Part shown: positions 51,442-62,555 of the stretch, piece by piece
Position numbering within the stretch: position 1 is the first letter of the stretch
How the letters are laid out: each line of letters begins with the position of its first letter
Source of the DNA: Epithemia pelagica
Lineage: Eukaryota > Bacillariophyta > Bacillariophyceae > Surirellales > Surirellaceae
DNA length: 64,000 nt
NCBI GenBank assembly: GCA_946965045.2
Contig: OX337228.1
Coordinates: 1,798,001 to 1,862,000 of the forward strand
Reading direction: 5' to 3'
Translations under genes and position numbers: made by a program
Notes under the pieces: generated by a model
Database searches by the model: none
The model's input: only the letters and a program-made list of their open reading frames with translations
Told to the model about the DNA's origin: nothing

Positions 51442-51903
51442 CCTGACTGCGAAACAAATGGATCAAGCAAATAAGGGGACTTTGGACTATGGCTGTTGTC
51501 GTCGGGGTTTCCGGATGTTCTGTTCTGTTTGGGTTACAAACAACAAATGGGTAATGAATTCTGCTCTTCTTTGTGTCACACACTGTTGTGTGTGACAGGT
51601 GATGTGTCGCTGGATTTTTCGGTTCTCTTGCATTTTTCGGTGACTACCCAGATCTCAATGAATACACTTGTGATATAAACTTTATGATGAAAAGTATGCA
51701 CGAGATCTGGGAAGTCGTTTTCCGGGTGCGAGCGACAAGAATAGGATCTTTTCGGAGACCGACGGCGGAATTACCGGTACCGGGATGGGAAAATCCCCTC
51801 TGCTGGCTGCATTTTTTATTTTTTCCTCTGCTGTTTGCATTGCTTACCAACTTTCACTCTCTGCTTACGTTGTTCTCCCCACAGCTTGCTGGATTGTTTT
51901 ATC
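51442..51903. promoter_or_regulatory. Divergent promoter region of the membrane-protein and bromodomain genes
   Basis: 462 bp. An in-frame Met upstream (51835) precedes the bromodomain start, but the sequence between is pyrimidine-rich, as in leaders. Confidence 0.35.
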
Positions 51904-54900
51904 ATGGATCCTTATGGTTACGACGATGAAGATGAGGAGGAGGTGGAAGTGCATGAGGACACTATGGCCGTGGACGAAGACGAAGAGGAAGACGATGAAG
52001 AGGACGAAGAAGCACAGCCTTCACGATCGTCGACTTCACATGTTGCTGGAAAAGAACCACGTGGATCTTATCAAGACTCTGATGAGGATGAGGATGATGA
52101 TGATGATGGGATCCATGCTGTTGTTCCTTCTCCCAAACAATCTCAATCTGTCGTAGCAGCGGCGCCTCGAGGCAAACCCGAGGCCATGACGGCCAACATT
52201 ATGCGCGCCAAGGCTGCGGCTGCTCGTCGGGGACACGATCATGACGACGACGATGATTCTATGGATGAAGAGGAAGCGGTGGCAAGTCCAGTTTCACCAC
52301 CACCGCCGCCGCCACCCAAGAAAGGAACCCGGTCGCCCCGATCCAAAGCCTCGAAAGCGGAACCTCGCAAACGATCCACTTCAGCGGCAGCGTCCCGCAA
52401 AAAGGCTGCATCTTCACGCACAGGTGCTTCGACTGGTAGCAGCAGAAGTCGAAAGGACAAGAGTTCAGCTGCGGATGAAGATATGGCTGTAGAAAATTTG
52501 ATGGAGACACAGCCTACCGAGCCCATTTCTGACGCCGAGTATCAAAATTTGGATTCTCTCATGGAACAATTTTGTCGCGTTCCCTTGTTGGCCGAGTTTA
52601 GTCGCCCCGTGAAACTTTTGCACCCAGAGGTAAGAAAGGAACGAAAATGAATGACTTACAGTCTTTGCAGACACCGATACTGCCTTCGCTTGGGTCCTCA
52701 TCTCTCTGACCAAACCATTGTGTAATGGTGGCATCTGTTGATTCGCGCCTTTTTTTGTTTTGCTGCAGTTGGCTTCCATCTATTCCAAGATCATAACTCA
52801 CCCAGTAGATTTGGGTCATGTTTGTCGCGGTATTCGTCGTCGGCAATATCTGAATACTCGAGATCTGCGCCTGGACATGTGGCGTGTCTTTGGCAATTGC
52901 GTCAAGTTTCATTCTCATTCCGGCAATCGCGAGCCAATTCCATCCTTTGTTTCGATTGCCCTGCATCTCCGTGAGTATTTCAACAGCTTGTGGCAAGAAT
53001 ACATGTTGCCCTCAGAATTCCCCCTCGATGCGTCGGACACCCTCGTGGCCGCCCTCGCCCAAAGATCCGAAGAACGCAAAAAGCGATTGGAGAATTCCGG
53101 TGTTCTTATGATGAGCAAAACCTTTTTGACGCGAGTGTCGGCCTTGTTAGGAGATTTTATTGAACGGGGAGGGCGTACTGATATCCTCGATGCCGACCCC
53201 TTGTTTGATCCAGCCAATGGCGGTAGCAGCAACAAAAAGGCATCATCCAAGAATGAAGTTTGGGAAGTGGTACAAAATTTGCGCAGGTTGCAATCGGGTT
53301 TGGACGAAATGGCAAGTCGTCAGGAGGAATATAGCATCGATGATTTCAATCGAAGACTTCAAGAGTGCTATTCACGAAATGGGACCCTGGAAGACAATCC
53401 TGCCCTGCGGAATCGGTTTCGCAATCGATTGGACCGATTGCTGGGAAAGTTGACCGTCCCACTACATGAGGCCAATTCACGGGGAGTAACGCAATCCAGT
53501 ATTTGGGGCAATATTGCCACCACCATTTGGGCTCGGGAATCGGGCAAAAAGCCCTATTGGCCGGCACTATGTTTGGGTATATTGCCACCCGAAGATCAAC
53601 GAGAAGGCTGGCATGCCGCCGTCACGGAACGAAACGAATCCCGACTGCCGGAAAAGTTGAGACAACAATTAATGACGGCCAAGAAGAAATGTGAAACGGC
53701 ACAAAAGAAACAGTCGCTGAGTTACTTTTTGGTGGAATTTTTGGGGACTCATGAATTTATTTGGGTGAGAGAAACAGATATTGTGGAAAAATTCGATCCG
53801 AAGGATGATCCCAACAAGGTTGCCACGGCCGTAGGTGTTGGAGGAGGCAAAAAGAGAGCCTCCCGAAGTTCCATTTCTACGGTTGTGGGCTCCAAACAAT
53901 ATGCCACGGCATTGGAAGAATGCGAATGGGCCACGGACGAATTTGAACAAGTTTTGCAAGAAGCCTTTGATTATGAACCGGGAAAAGATGAACCGGGCAA
54001 TACAGAATCGGAAGAAGGAGAATTCATGAATTACAGTTACTCACTCCTTAACCAGTCCGACGAAGAAGCCGATACGGAGGATAAACACGGCTACGTGTAC
54101 GATGAATCAACCATGTCCATGTCCGATATTGAGGAAGCCAACTGGTTTTTGGCCCATGACGGTAAGGTGGATACCAGTGTTGATGCTCGCAAACAAGCCA
54201 AGAAACGTGCCCAAGCCTTACGGAAGAAAAAGGCAGAAGAAAAGCAAAAACGAGAAGCCGCGTTATTGACGCAGAAAAAGGAAAAGAGGAAAAAGATGGA
54301 TGCGAAACTCAAGGAGCGAGAGGCTCTGAAAGAACTCAAGGAACTGGAGCGTCGACGTAAAAAACGAAGCCGTGAGCGAGAAAAGCAATTGAAGAGTGAC
54401 AAAAAGAACAAGAAACGTCGCATATCGTCTGCGGACGCGGATCGTGAAGGTCGTGGTGGAAGTGGTGTGCTTCTGGATTCCGGCAATAAACGCTCTCGTG
54501 CAACAGCAATTGTCAAGGCCTTTGTCCATCGCATGGCCCAAAAGGGAGAATACCAAGGTTTGCATTTGGGTGGATCATCCGTGATCCCCGTCGCGACGAT
54601 CGAAAGTTCCCGCTTATTAAGTCTGGCTTTGGCTTTTCGGGTGTCAGCCGGAGAGTTGGACGATAGTGATGGAACCAATGTCCGCCCCATGGCCAAACCT
54701 TACGAGAAAATTGACACCGACAGTCGACACTTGACGGAAGAAACACGAATTGCCAATTTGAAGGAAAAGTTTCGATTACTGGAACAAGAAATTGAACGTG
54801 TTAGGGGCAATACTCGAAGACGCAAAGAATTGTTGCATACCGAGCTCTTCCGACAAGCGCATCGAGAAGAACAGATCCGGGAAGACGACCAGTCCGCGCG

Positions 54901-55351
54901 CTTCAATGTTTTCGGATCCTTCAAAAAGAAAAAGAGGGCATCAGCCGCAGCCAAGGGAGGCAAGCCGTTGCGGGCCACCCCTCCGTCGACAGTGACGGCG
55001 GAGCCGGCTGTTGCCAAAACTACCTCGGTACGCGGTCATTTCCCTCCTCCTCAGGTTGACGGTGACGAGAGCGGTTCGGAAAGCGCGGTGATTCCAGCCC
55101 GAAGAAAAGACCATGACGATGAGGATGATGAGCTCAACAGTGCAGGTGGTGACAGCGGCAGTGGTGGTGGTGGTCCAGACGAGGATGAGCCGCTGGCTGG
55201 TGGGGCCATGAATGACTATGATGACGACGAGGAGGACGAGGAGGCTGTTGCAAGTACTGCTGGTCCGGAGGCTATGGAAGAAGACGCGGAAGATCAAGAT
55301 GACGACGAGGAGGACGAGGACGATGAAGAGGACGAGGACGACGACCAATAG
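51904..55351 (+). CDS. Bromodomain protein with acidic tails (2 exons)
   Basis: Exons 51904-52629 and 52769-55351 give 1102 aa, starting MDPYGYDDEDEEEVEV. The N-terminus is highly acidic, then Ser/Arg-rich with a poly-Pro run. The bromodomain spans about residues 225-330: FCRVPLLAEF, LASIYSKIITHPVDLGHVCR and LDMWRVFGNCVKFHSHSGN. The Asn that normally contacts acetyl-lysine (NCxxYN) is His here (NCVKFH). Downstream are a long Lys/Glu coiled coil (KKKAEEKQKREAALLTQKK), a nuclear-signal-like KSDKKNKKRR, a second helix (LLEQEIERVRGNTRRRKELL) and an acidic C-terminus. Probably a chromatin-associated subunit of a remodelling complex; the partner is unknown. The intron is 139 nt. Confidence 0.83.
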
Positions 55352-55616
55352 AGGTCTATAAACTCTCATATCGTTTGCTTACAACCAGAACGAGTTGCCC
55401 CATCTTTCACACCAAGAGGAGATGTTTTTGTTGCCATTTCCAGCACTTGTGCGGGTAGCGGAGAATGAGTACCTAGCCCCGCGACCCGCGACTGAAACTC
55501 CACAGTGCGACTGGAAAGATGATTTGCCTTGTTGAAGCTGTGAGCATCATGATGGCGATGTGATGGCGACGATGTACAAGGGCGACTTAAACTACAACCA
55601 TTAACCTTTCACGCAC

Positions 55617-56474
55617 ATGAAAAGAACAAAAAGCATGTGCCTCCACCGTTTTCTTATGCTTCTGCAATTTCTCGTCTTGATGAATGGGCGAAATTTCAGT
55701 AGTTGCGCCGTGCAGGCCCTCTCAAGCTCTGCCACTCCCAGTGCAACCACAGCTTCGGCACCACCTGTTGTTACACTTTCTGTCTGTACTGGTGTTGATT
55801 GTCGATTGGATGGAGCGTCGGAATGTCTTCGACGCTTCCAGCAAAAATATAAACAAGATTTAAATAATGATTCCAACCAAACTAATGTTTCTACGACGAC
55901 GACAACAGGCTCCAAGAGAATTGTCGTCCAAGCGAGATCGTGTTTGGGACCCTGTGGCGATGGTCCCAATGTTGTTGTTTTGGAAACCAATGGTCAACGG
56001 GTAGTGAAGATGAATCACCCCCTTCCTCCACAGTTACCAGGAAGTTGGGCTCCACCCACCTTGTTTGGCGACAATCCACGAGGCGTGTACCAAGTTCGGA
56101 CACAAGAACAATTGGATCATGTTTGGAACTTGGTACTTGATACTGCGGGGCTGGAACAAGACACAGCTGGTGAGCAGAAAACCCCGGCCACCGCTACTGT
56201 TATGGAAGACCAAGACCCTTTTGATTCATGGATAGTCACATCGTCTCGACCCTGGTATGATCGTCCCCGCAATGAACGTCGTGTCTTTCAAAGGTTGATG
56301 CAATTTATGATTCTGGTGGGATTGTATCAATACGACACTTCACATGGTGTATTGGAGATGCCGCAATGGATGGTGGCTGGCGGTTTGGCCCTTGCCTCGA
56401 ATTGGATTATGCGCGAGAACATTGTGGTATTTTTGTGGGACAAGCTGTCTGGCAAAACGCAACCAAAGCAGTAG
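55617..56474 (+). CDS. Thioredoxin-like [2Fe-2S] ferredoxin-domain protein with C-terminal membrane segment
   Basis: The product is 285 aa. The signal-like N-terminus (FLMLLQFLVLMNG) is followed by CAVQALSSSAT, a possible plastid leader. The thioredoxin-like 2Fe-2S domain is clear: C57-x4-C62 (SVCTGVDCRLDG) and C108-x3-C112 (ARSCLGPCGDGPNVVV), the spacing of Aquifex ferredoxin/NuoE-type folds. The rest has a Pro-rich segment, then MILVGLYQYDTSHG and MVAGGLALASNWIM, weakly hydrophobic and perhaps membrane-associated. A role in electron transfer is inferred; the partner is unknown. Confidence 0.75.
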   Translation: MKRTKSMCLHRFLMLLQFLVLMNGRNFSSCAVQALSSSATPSATTASAPPVVTLSVCTGVDCRLDGASECLRRFQQKYKQDLNNDSNQTNVSTTTTTGSKRIVVQARSCLGPCGDGPNVVVLETNGQRVVKMNHPLPPQLPGSWAPPTLFGDNPRGVYQVRTQEQLDHVWNLVLDTAGLEQDTAGEQKTPATATVMEDQDPFDSWIVTSSRPWYDRPRNERRVFQRLMQFMILVGLYQYDTSHGVLEMPQWMVAGGLALASNWIMRENIVVFLWDKLSGKTQPKQ

Positions 56475-57442
56475 ACTGACAGTAGACGACCAAGAGATTC
56501 CAAAACCAACTGTGGAAAGACCATCTACTTACACAGCGTGGTCTGTTTTTGGCAACTACTCTCCAGCTTGGAATGTGGACATTCCAAATAAGGCTCGTCA
56601 ACTTGACTACCTAGGTACAAGGATATAAGGAGGAATTTTCGTACTTCTGCAAATTTGTAGAAATGGAATTATCTTCTTAGCTTACGTTCCCCCGTAGTGT
56701 TAAAGTATTAGCAGTAACAGTGCGTCCGATTCATTGGTTTCGAGTATGCTTGACAAGGTAAATTGATATGCTTCTTGTGTTGCTGTTGAGGTTGTTCTTT
56801 TGTCCGTGATTTCTCAAGAATCAGTTGTTCTTTTGTCTGATTTCTCTAGAATCACCCTTATCGTAATGCAGCAACTCCAATAAGGACGGAAACGAAACAG
56901 CTATGCATTTTCTTCTTCCTCTTCTTCTCCCGATGGATGCTCCTTTTGAAATTTCCGTACGGGGTCTATTTCATGGTGGTAATGTTGTTTCCGGTGTTCC
57001 TTGAATTCCGGTTCTGTTGAATCTTGACTTTTTCTTTGGGCTGGTCGTGTTTTGTGCTGACTGACACCAAACCGGTCGAATATCGAATTCCTTTGTCGAT
57101 TCATGGAGATAATGAGCGACCGAAATCTGGGTCGGTAGTCTGTATTAACGTCTCTGGAGAACTCCTCAAGTAATGTGAATGTGACTGACCCTCTATGAGT
57201 AACTGACAGACAAAGGTGATCGTACCCTGTTGAAGCTACGTTATGATATGCAAACTTTTGTGGCTTACAGTCAAAACTCCTCCTTCCTGTCCCTCCAGAG
57301 GAATGGGGTATCATCTTTATAAATAGATAAAAATAACTCGAAATCTTACAGTTCTTCTTTAATGGATAGAAAGGAAACCCCGATACAGCAATGCTATCGG
57401 GTGATATGGTTCCCATCAACGGTGTTGCTTTACTGAATTGCT
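56475..57442. other. Intergenic region
   Basis: The direct repeat TTGTTCTTTTGTC...TGATTTCTC occurs near 56788-56815 and 56823-56850. A 172-codon minus-strand frame (56901-57419) has a polar, acidic C-terminus but no recognisable domain and is not supported as a gene. Confidence 0.4.
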
Positions 57443-59281
57443 CTAGACTTCAACTCGCGCCGCGGCTTTTTTCAGGGGAGACGGTTTGGGAGGTGGCGTC
57501 GAGGGGGCATGGCGCTGAGTCACATCCACAAATGGCGCGTCTGGTTCATCTTCATCATAACTTGATTGATGACTGAACGTTTCTGGATCCCTCGTGATGG
57601 CCCTCGTCGGAGTCATGTTGCCGTGGCTATTAGTAGTGTCGTAATTCTCCTTGTTTCGTGTTGCAAGGGCCAAATCGCTGGTCATGCTAGATCCTGGACC
57701 ATTCGTGCGAGCAGAGGAAACGGTCCGACTGGAAGCAGTCCTCGAAGGTTTGTCTCCTACATTACTGACCATGAGTGATGGAGGAACCACGTCTTCTCCG
57801 ACAATCAGTGGTGACGGAGTCCGAACAACACGTATGGTCTTCATCCATTCCGCTACACTGCTCGAAGTCTGCGATCGATTCGAACTGTATTGTCGGACCG
57901 ACGCATTTTCGACATCGACAAAAAAGACGTCTTCCGATTCGTCTCCACTACTACCACTGAGAGACAAGGTATCACGCGCTTCGCCAATCATGGCACCTTC
58001 ACTCACATTGCCATCATCGGACATTTTGCGTCGATTTGGACGAGGACGCGTCTTGTTGTCTCGCTTGGCGGTTCGAGATGTGCTGGTGGAGGCAACCCAG
58101 TCATCCAAGCTGGAAGCGGCGAGGCTTCGAATCGATTCGCCGTCAGCTGCCACATAGGTCAGGCTAGTTCCAATTCTGGGCGTCGTGGTAGCTGTATTGG
58201 TGCCCAACAAGCCTCCTTCGTCCTTGTTGTTGTCACCCGCACGGACACTTGTGGGCGGCAAATTTGGTTCACGGGGACTTTGAGCACGTTTGTCAGCTGG
58301 TGGTGTGGGTGTACGTTCATTCGAATGAATGGTACTGGGCGTCGAAGGAGTTTCATGACTGCCACCAGTACGAATCTTGCTTGCTGCCCAGTGGATGGAA
58401 CGAATAGCCGAAGCATCGTCCAGCTCATTGTGCGAATGGCTGGTACTCATGGCCATACCAGTATGCTGCTGCGGTTGGGGCTGATTGGCAGCCAATACAC
58501 GTTGGTTTTCAAAGTATCCTCGATCCTTGTGATGCTGGATAATCATGTAGGCGATGCCCAGAAAAATTAAACCACTCACAGCAATGAGAATGATATCCAA
58601 ATTGGATAATCCAGATGACGATCCATTGTCGTCCTTGTCGTTGTTATTGTTGTTGGAAGGGTTCGTCGCTGGTGCCAATGGAGCCGCCTTGACGGAGGAC
58701 ACTTGCGCTAATTTGGTACGGTTGCCTTGTCGTAATGCTTGCAAGAAGGTATCGCGACCCAGGGCCGTGCCAAACAAGGAATCCTGTATGAGAGCATTGA
58801 CATCCACCCGTTGCGTTTCTGCCTCAGTCCGTGTCGTGGCCAAGACAAAGAATCGGATTTGACTGCTTTGGGATTCCAAAAAGTCCGACTCTTGAATCAC
58901 CCCTTCCAAATTCAAGTAGTCCTCGGGAGACGAAACGAGGGACAACAATACAGTCGCCATACTATCTTCCACGACCTGCAAATCGGCCAAATCCAATCGA
59001 CTCGCAATGGGTCCTAATACCATCTGGAAGGGAGATGAGGCCGTCAACTCCACATTCTCTTCATCAGATTGTGATTGGCCATTGGCCACCAAAATGATAT
59101 TGCCAAATGCCAAGAGAGTGACAAATACCATGCGAATCATGCCATGTAGTCGGTAATGACGCAACGAACCACATCCGGTTGTACGCTTCATCTTCTCCTT
59201 CTCCATTAGAAACGTCATCCCTGCCTTGGTCAAAGTGGTAGCACTAGAATTTCTGGCGCAATCTGGATGTCGATAATCCAA
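57443..59281 (-). CDS. Type I membrane protein, unknown function
   Basis: The product is 612 aa in one exon. A signal peptide lies near residues 48-68 (MIRMVFVTLLAFGNIILVANG), so the true start may be one of several upstream in-frame Mets. The ectodomain of about 150 residues (FQMVLGPIASRLDLADLQ ... QIRFFVLATTRTE) has an SEA- or repeat-like alternation. An Asn-rich linker precedes one transmembrane helix (LDIILIAVSGLIFLGIAYMII). The cytoplasmic part is long, Ser/Thr/Pro-rich, with PxxP-like stretches and an acidic phosphorylation-prone SDDGNVSEG ... SLSGSSGDESED. It resembles diatom-specific membrane proteins. Function not assigned. Confidence 0.65.
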   Translation of the reverse strand: MDYRHPDCARNSSATTLTKAGMTFLMEKEKMKRTTGCGSLRHYRLHGMIRMVFVTLLAFGNIILVANGQSQSDEENVELTASSPFQMVLGPIASRLDLADLQVVEDSMATVLLSLVSSPEDYLNLEGVIQESDFLESQSSQIRFFVLATTRTEAETQRVDVNALIQDSLFGTALGRDTFLQALRQGNRTKLAQVSSVKAAPLAPATNPSNNNNNDKDDNGSSSGLSNLDIILIAVSGLIFLGIAYMIIQHHKDRGYFENQRVLAANQPQPQQHTGMAMSTSHSHNELDDASAIRSIHWAASKIRTGGSHETPSTPSTIHSNERTPTPPADKRAQSPREPNLPPTSVRAGDNNKDEGGLLGTNTATTTPRIGTSLTYVAADGESIRSLAASSLDDWVASTSTSRTAKRDNKTRPRPNRRKMSDDGNVSEGAMIGEARDTLSLSGSSGDESEDVFFVDVENASVRQYSSNRSQTSSSVAEWMKTIRVVRTPSPLIVGEDVVPPSLMVSNVGDKPSRTASSRTVSSARTNGPGSSMTSDLALATRNKENYDTTNSHGNMTPTRAITRDPETFSHQSSYDEDEPDAPFVDVTQRHAPSTPPPKPSPLKKAAARVEV

Positions 59282-59685
59282 TCAATCGTTTCGCACAGTC
59301 GGCTCGATCACTTGAGACCAAAATCGTGGCGACTCCCACATGGTCATATGCAACAGATCAGTCCTACGTGATTTGCACCCAAGACACATGGTGGTTCGAG
59401 AACCTCTTCACCTCCATGGTCGACGGCTCAATAGGAATCTCCAGATCCAAAAGATGTGAGCGGCGGATGCAGTGCAAGACGCTGTAAAAGTGCGACAGAC
59501 GCATTCAGTCGCGGTACCATCATTCATCCCCGCAGAGATCGGTTTAGTAAATCGGTAATCGTTAACACGTTGATCATCACATCCTTGCACAACATCGACT
59601 GTAAGAGTGGGTCTGTTGTTTCTTTCTTGTCTCTCGCTTATCCTGCCTCGAATTTGTGTGATCCAGTTAGTATTACGGTGCAATC
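59282..59685. promoter_or_regulatory. Divergent promoter of the membrane-protein gene and RPL11
   Basis: 404 bp, with no recognisable element beyond CT-rich sequence before the RPL11 start (TTTCTTGTCTCTC near 59620). Confidence 0.4.
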
Positions 59686-60216
59686 ATGGCGGAAGAAAAG
59701 AAGAATCCTATGAAAGAGATCAAGGTGGACAAGTTGATCATCAACTGTTGTGTGGGTGAGAGTGGCGATCGTTTGACCCGTGCTGCCCGTGTGTTGGAAC
59801 AGTTGACAGGTCAACAACCTGTGTATTCCAAGGCTCGATACACCCTTCGTTCTTTCGGTATTCGTCGTAACGAAAAGATTGCCGTCCATGTAACTGTTCG
59901 TGGAGAAAAGGCTTTGGAAATTTTGGAACGTGGTCTCAAGGTGAAGGAATATGAATTGCTGCAAAAAAACTTTTCCGATACGGGCAATTTCGGCTTTGGC
60001 ATCAACGAACACATTGATTTGGGTATTCGTTACGATCCTACAACCGGTATTTACGGAATGGACTTCTTTGTCTGTTTGACCCGACCGGGTGCCCGTGTGA
60101 GTCGGCGCAAGATCCACAAGGGCCGGATCGGTCATCCACACAAGATCACAAAGGAAGATAGTATCAAGTGGTTCCAAGACAAATTTGAAGGTGTGGTCCT
60201 CGCCAAGGCCATGTAA
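59686..60216 (+). CDS. RPL11: 60S ribosomal protein L11 (uL5)
   Basis: The product is 176 aa in one exon, the normal length. It begins [20 protein letters not shown] and contains [75 protein letters not shown] and [18 protein letters not shown]. It binds 5S rRNA in the large cytosolic subunit. Unlike RPS4 and RPS18, its ATG is not split. Confidence 0.97.
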   Translation: MAEEKKNPMKEIKVDKLIINCCVGESGDRLTRAARVLEQLTGQQPVYSKARYTLRSFGIRRNEKIAVHVTVRGEKALEILERGLKVKEYELLQKNFSDTGNFGFGINEHIDLGIRYDPTTGIYGMDFFVCLTRPGARVSRRKIHKGRIGHPHKITKEDSIKWFQDKFEGVVLAKAM

Positions 60217-61226
60217 CTCGATTAATATAAAGCAAAAAGTCATGCCAATTGAACAGACTCTTGTACATCCTGTGGATATAAAACATTAGGGAGAACGGTT
60301 GTCTTTTTTATGAAGCCAGGTTTATTTGGTACAGCAAACTCAGGGCAATTAATCGGGCAGGAGTGCATTTCTGGAATGCGCAACCTGCCCCATATGCCTT
60401 TTGGAATGAACCAGAGACCCGAGCGCCATTTTGATCTCGCTAGCTAATAGCTATCCGTGCTACCCATGCTTCTTCCAGTCACGTTTCTCAATCATGGCGG
60501 ATTCCGCGAAACCGAAGAGCGCGAAAGAAGTTTTTTCTGGCACAACGCATCAAGAGATGGGGAGTCGTGGGTGACCCGATAATTTGTACGGGATCCCGTT
60601 ACTCCTTCGTCGGTACGACCAGCGTTGTGGCACGAAACACCAAACCCAACACACAACACACAACACACGAGAGAGCGATTCTTTGTTCCTCTTTTGCATA
60701 TCGCCATCAAGCGCATCAACCATCCAGAACCCAGACCTTCCTTGCTTTCCGCGGCATCTTCCTGGAAGGAAGCAATCATTATTAATTATTGAGGTATGTA
60801 TCCATACTTCCTCCTCCTGTCGCACTTTTCATTGTATCGCCAACAAAGTTGTTGGCAGTCGATTGGTTCCTTTCTTGTTTCTTTGTGATACGATTCGGCG
60901 TGCGCCGAAAAACAAGGAAAACGAAACTGTTTGTAGGAACTCTCTGCTGGCACTGGTCTTGTGTTTGATCTTGCTGTACTACGGTTTTGACGAGGTTTTA
61001 TATTCGAACGCACGCAACGCACGTCTTCGGTGGATGACGAGCGTTCGTTTACATTTGCATTATCTGTTCTGGATGCGTTTTGCCTGCGGCGAGTTGGCTT
61101 GTTTCTTCGTGCCTTTGTGCCACGGTCAGAATTGAAACGGACTCTTTAATGGGATGTATATGGAGAATTACTCACCACTGAACTCGTTTTTCCAGAAACT
61201 AGATCGACTCGAGGATCGACACAAGC
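60217..61226. other. Intergenic region, 1.0 kb
   Basis: ACAACACACAACACAC-type microsatellite near 60648-60668. Several overlapping frames (for example 60584-61135) lack any protein character. No gene is supported; it probably contains a leader and promoter of the downstream RING gene. Confidence 0.45.
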
Positions 61227-62555
61227 ATGGCAGACAGTGAGCCCCTCACTGGTACCAGCCTAAATGCGTTACTTGCCAATGTTGCATCACGCTCTACAGT
61301 AACATTTGGTCGAGAAAGCCCCTTTACCTATGGTGGAATGCTTTCCTCACAGTCTAATACTTGGATGCAACCGGCCCCAGCCTTTTCAGCTCCAGAGACA
61401 TTTGATATAAACACGCATGTTTCTCGGCTATTGGCGGAACCCCCAACTCAAACCGTAACCGAGGAACCCGAACCCCGGAGACGTTCCCGTCGAGTTGCTG
61501 CAAGGGCTGCCCGTGAGCATACATCAGGGACTTCGACCGTCCACCTCAATGTACCAAAATCCACGAGTAAGAAACGGAGTGCTGCCGCCCGATCGGAATC
61601 ACCGCGGCGCAAGAAGGCACGCGCTATAGAAGATGTAACGTCTGATTCTAAATCACGCAAGGCAAAGAAGAAGCCCCCTCCCAATGCGAAGGACGACGCA
61701 AAGTATGACACAGAAGATCACACCAAGAAAGATAACGCTCAGGAGACCTGCTGTATCTGTATGAGCGTACCCGAACGCCAAGATTTGGCAGGGATCAATG
61801 GATGTGACCACAATTTTTGTTTTGATTGCATTGCGAAGTGGGGAGAACGCGAAAACACATGTCCATTGTGCAAGTGCCGATTTACCAAGATTTCTCGTGT
61901 TCACAAGGCCAAACGGCGACAAGGTGTTAAGAATCCACCCAACACGAAACAGGTGCGAGAACGCAACCAACGATCAGATCTTGTCTCGGGCGCTGCGCTG
62001 GAGGCAATGCTTAATAGCATTGCAGCTTCGAATCGCACTACGATGGGCGGCGCTGCCATGGGTGCACCACGAGTGAGCCGTCTGTTATTGGCCATGGGTA
62101 GTGGCCCGTTAGCTAGCCTAACGGAAGGATCTTCCCGTCCAACGTCCCGCCGTGCAGCCTTTTTTGTGGAAGAAGGCGTGATCGACTCGGACGAAGATGC
62201 CAGTGATGGAGATTTGACTGATTCCCCCTTCCATGGTTTTCGTAATGAACTTATTCGCCACACGATGCGATTGTCTCGCCGTCGTGTTCCAGGGTCCACA
62301 GCACCCATCATAAACTTGGATCAAACAGGATTTGCTGCTCCGATGATGTGGCCCATGCCGCCTACATATCCGCCTGGTTTTCCGTCTGCACCGGTGGCAC
62401 ACGGATTGTTTCCGCCACAGCCGACCCAACGTTCCTATGCGGTCAATATGAACGACAGCAATGCCGGACGCGCTGCTGAGAATCCGTTGGAGATTGACGA
62501 TTCTGATGATGACGACGACGTTGTGGAAGTGATTTCCCCTCCGTCGTTGTTGTAA
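61227..62555 (+). CDS. RING-HC finger protein with disordered flanks
   Basis: The product is 442 aa. The RING finger is near residues 172-213: CCICMSVPERQDLAGI, GCDHNFCFDCIAKWGE and CPLCKCRFTKI (C3HC4 type). The flanks are Arg/Lys/Ser-rich (RRRSRRVAARAAREHTSG; KKRSAAARSESPRRKKARA), fitting a nuclear protein. The C-terminus is Pro-rich and ends in an acidic run (DDSDDDDDVVEVISP) that could be a SUMO-interaction motif. A probable E3 ligase; SUMO-targeting is speculative. Confidence 0.83.
   Translation: MADSEPLTGTSLNALLANVASRSTVTFGRESPFTYGGMLSSQSNTWMQPAPAFSAPETFDINTHVSRLLAEPPTQTVTEEPEPRRRSRRVAARAAREHTSGTSTVHLNVPKSTSKKRSAAARSESPRRKKARAIEDVTSDSKSRKAKKKPPPNAKDDAKYDTEDHTKKDNAQETCCICMSVPERQDLAGINGCDHNFCFDCIAKWGERENTCPLCKCRFTKISRVHKAKRRQGVKNPPNTKQVRERNQRSDLVSGAALEAMLNSIAASNRTTMGGAAMGAPRVSRLLLAMGSGPLASLTEGSSRPTSRRAAFFVEEGVIDSDEDASDGDLTDSPFHGFRNELIRHTMRLSRRRVPGSTAPIINLDQTGFAAPMMWPMPPTYPPGFPSAPVAHGLFPPQPTQRSYAVNMNDSNAGRAAENPLEIDDSDDDDDVVEVISPPSLL

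Noticed and set aside
56901-57419. 172-codon minus-strand frame ending in a Glu run
   Set aside because: The N-terminal half reads like untranslated sequence; only the last 60 residues look protein-like. Without transcript data I do not call it.
60584-61135. 183-codon frame in the 1-kb spacer after RPL11
   Set aside because: It runs through a CA microsatellite and has Cys-rich random composition; likely spurious.
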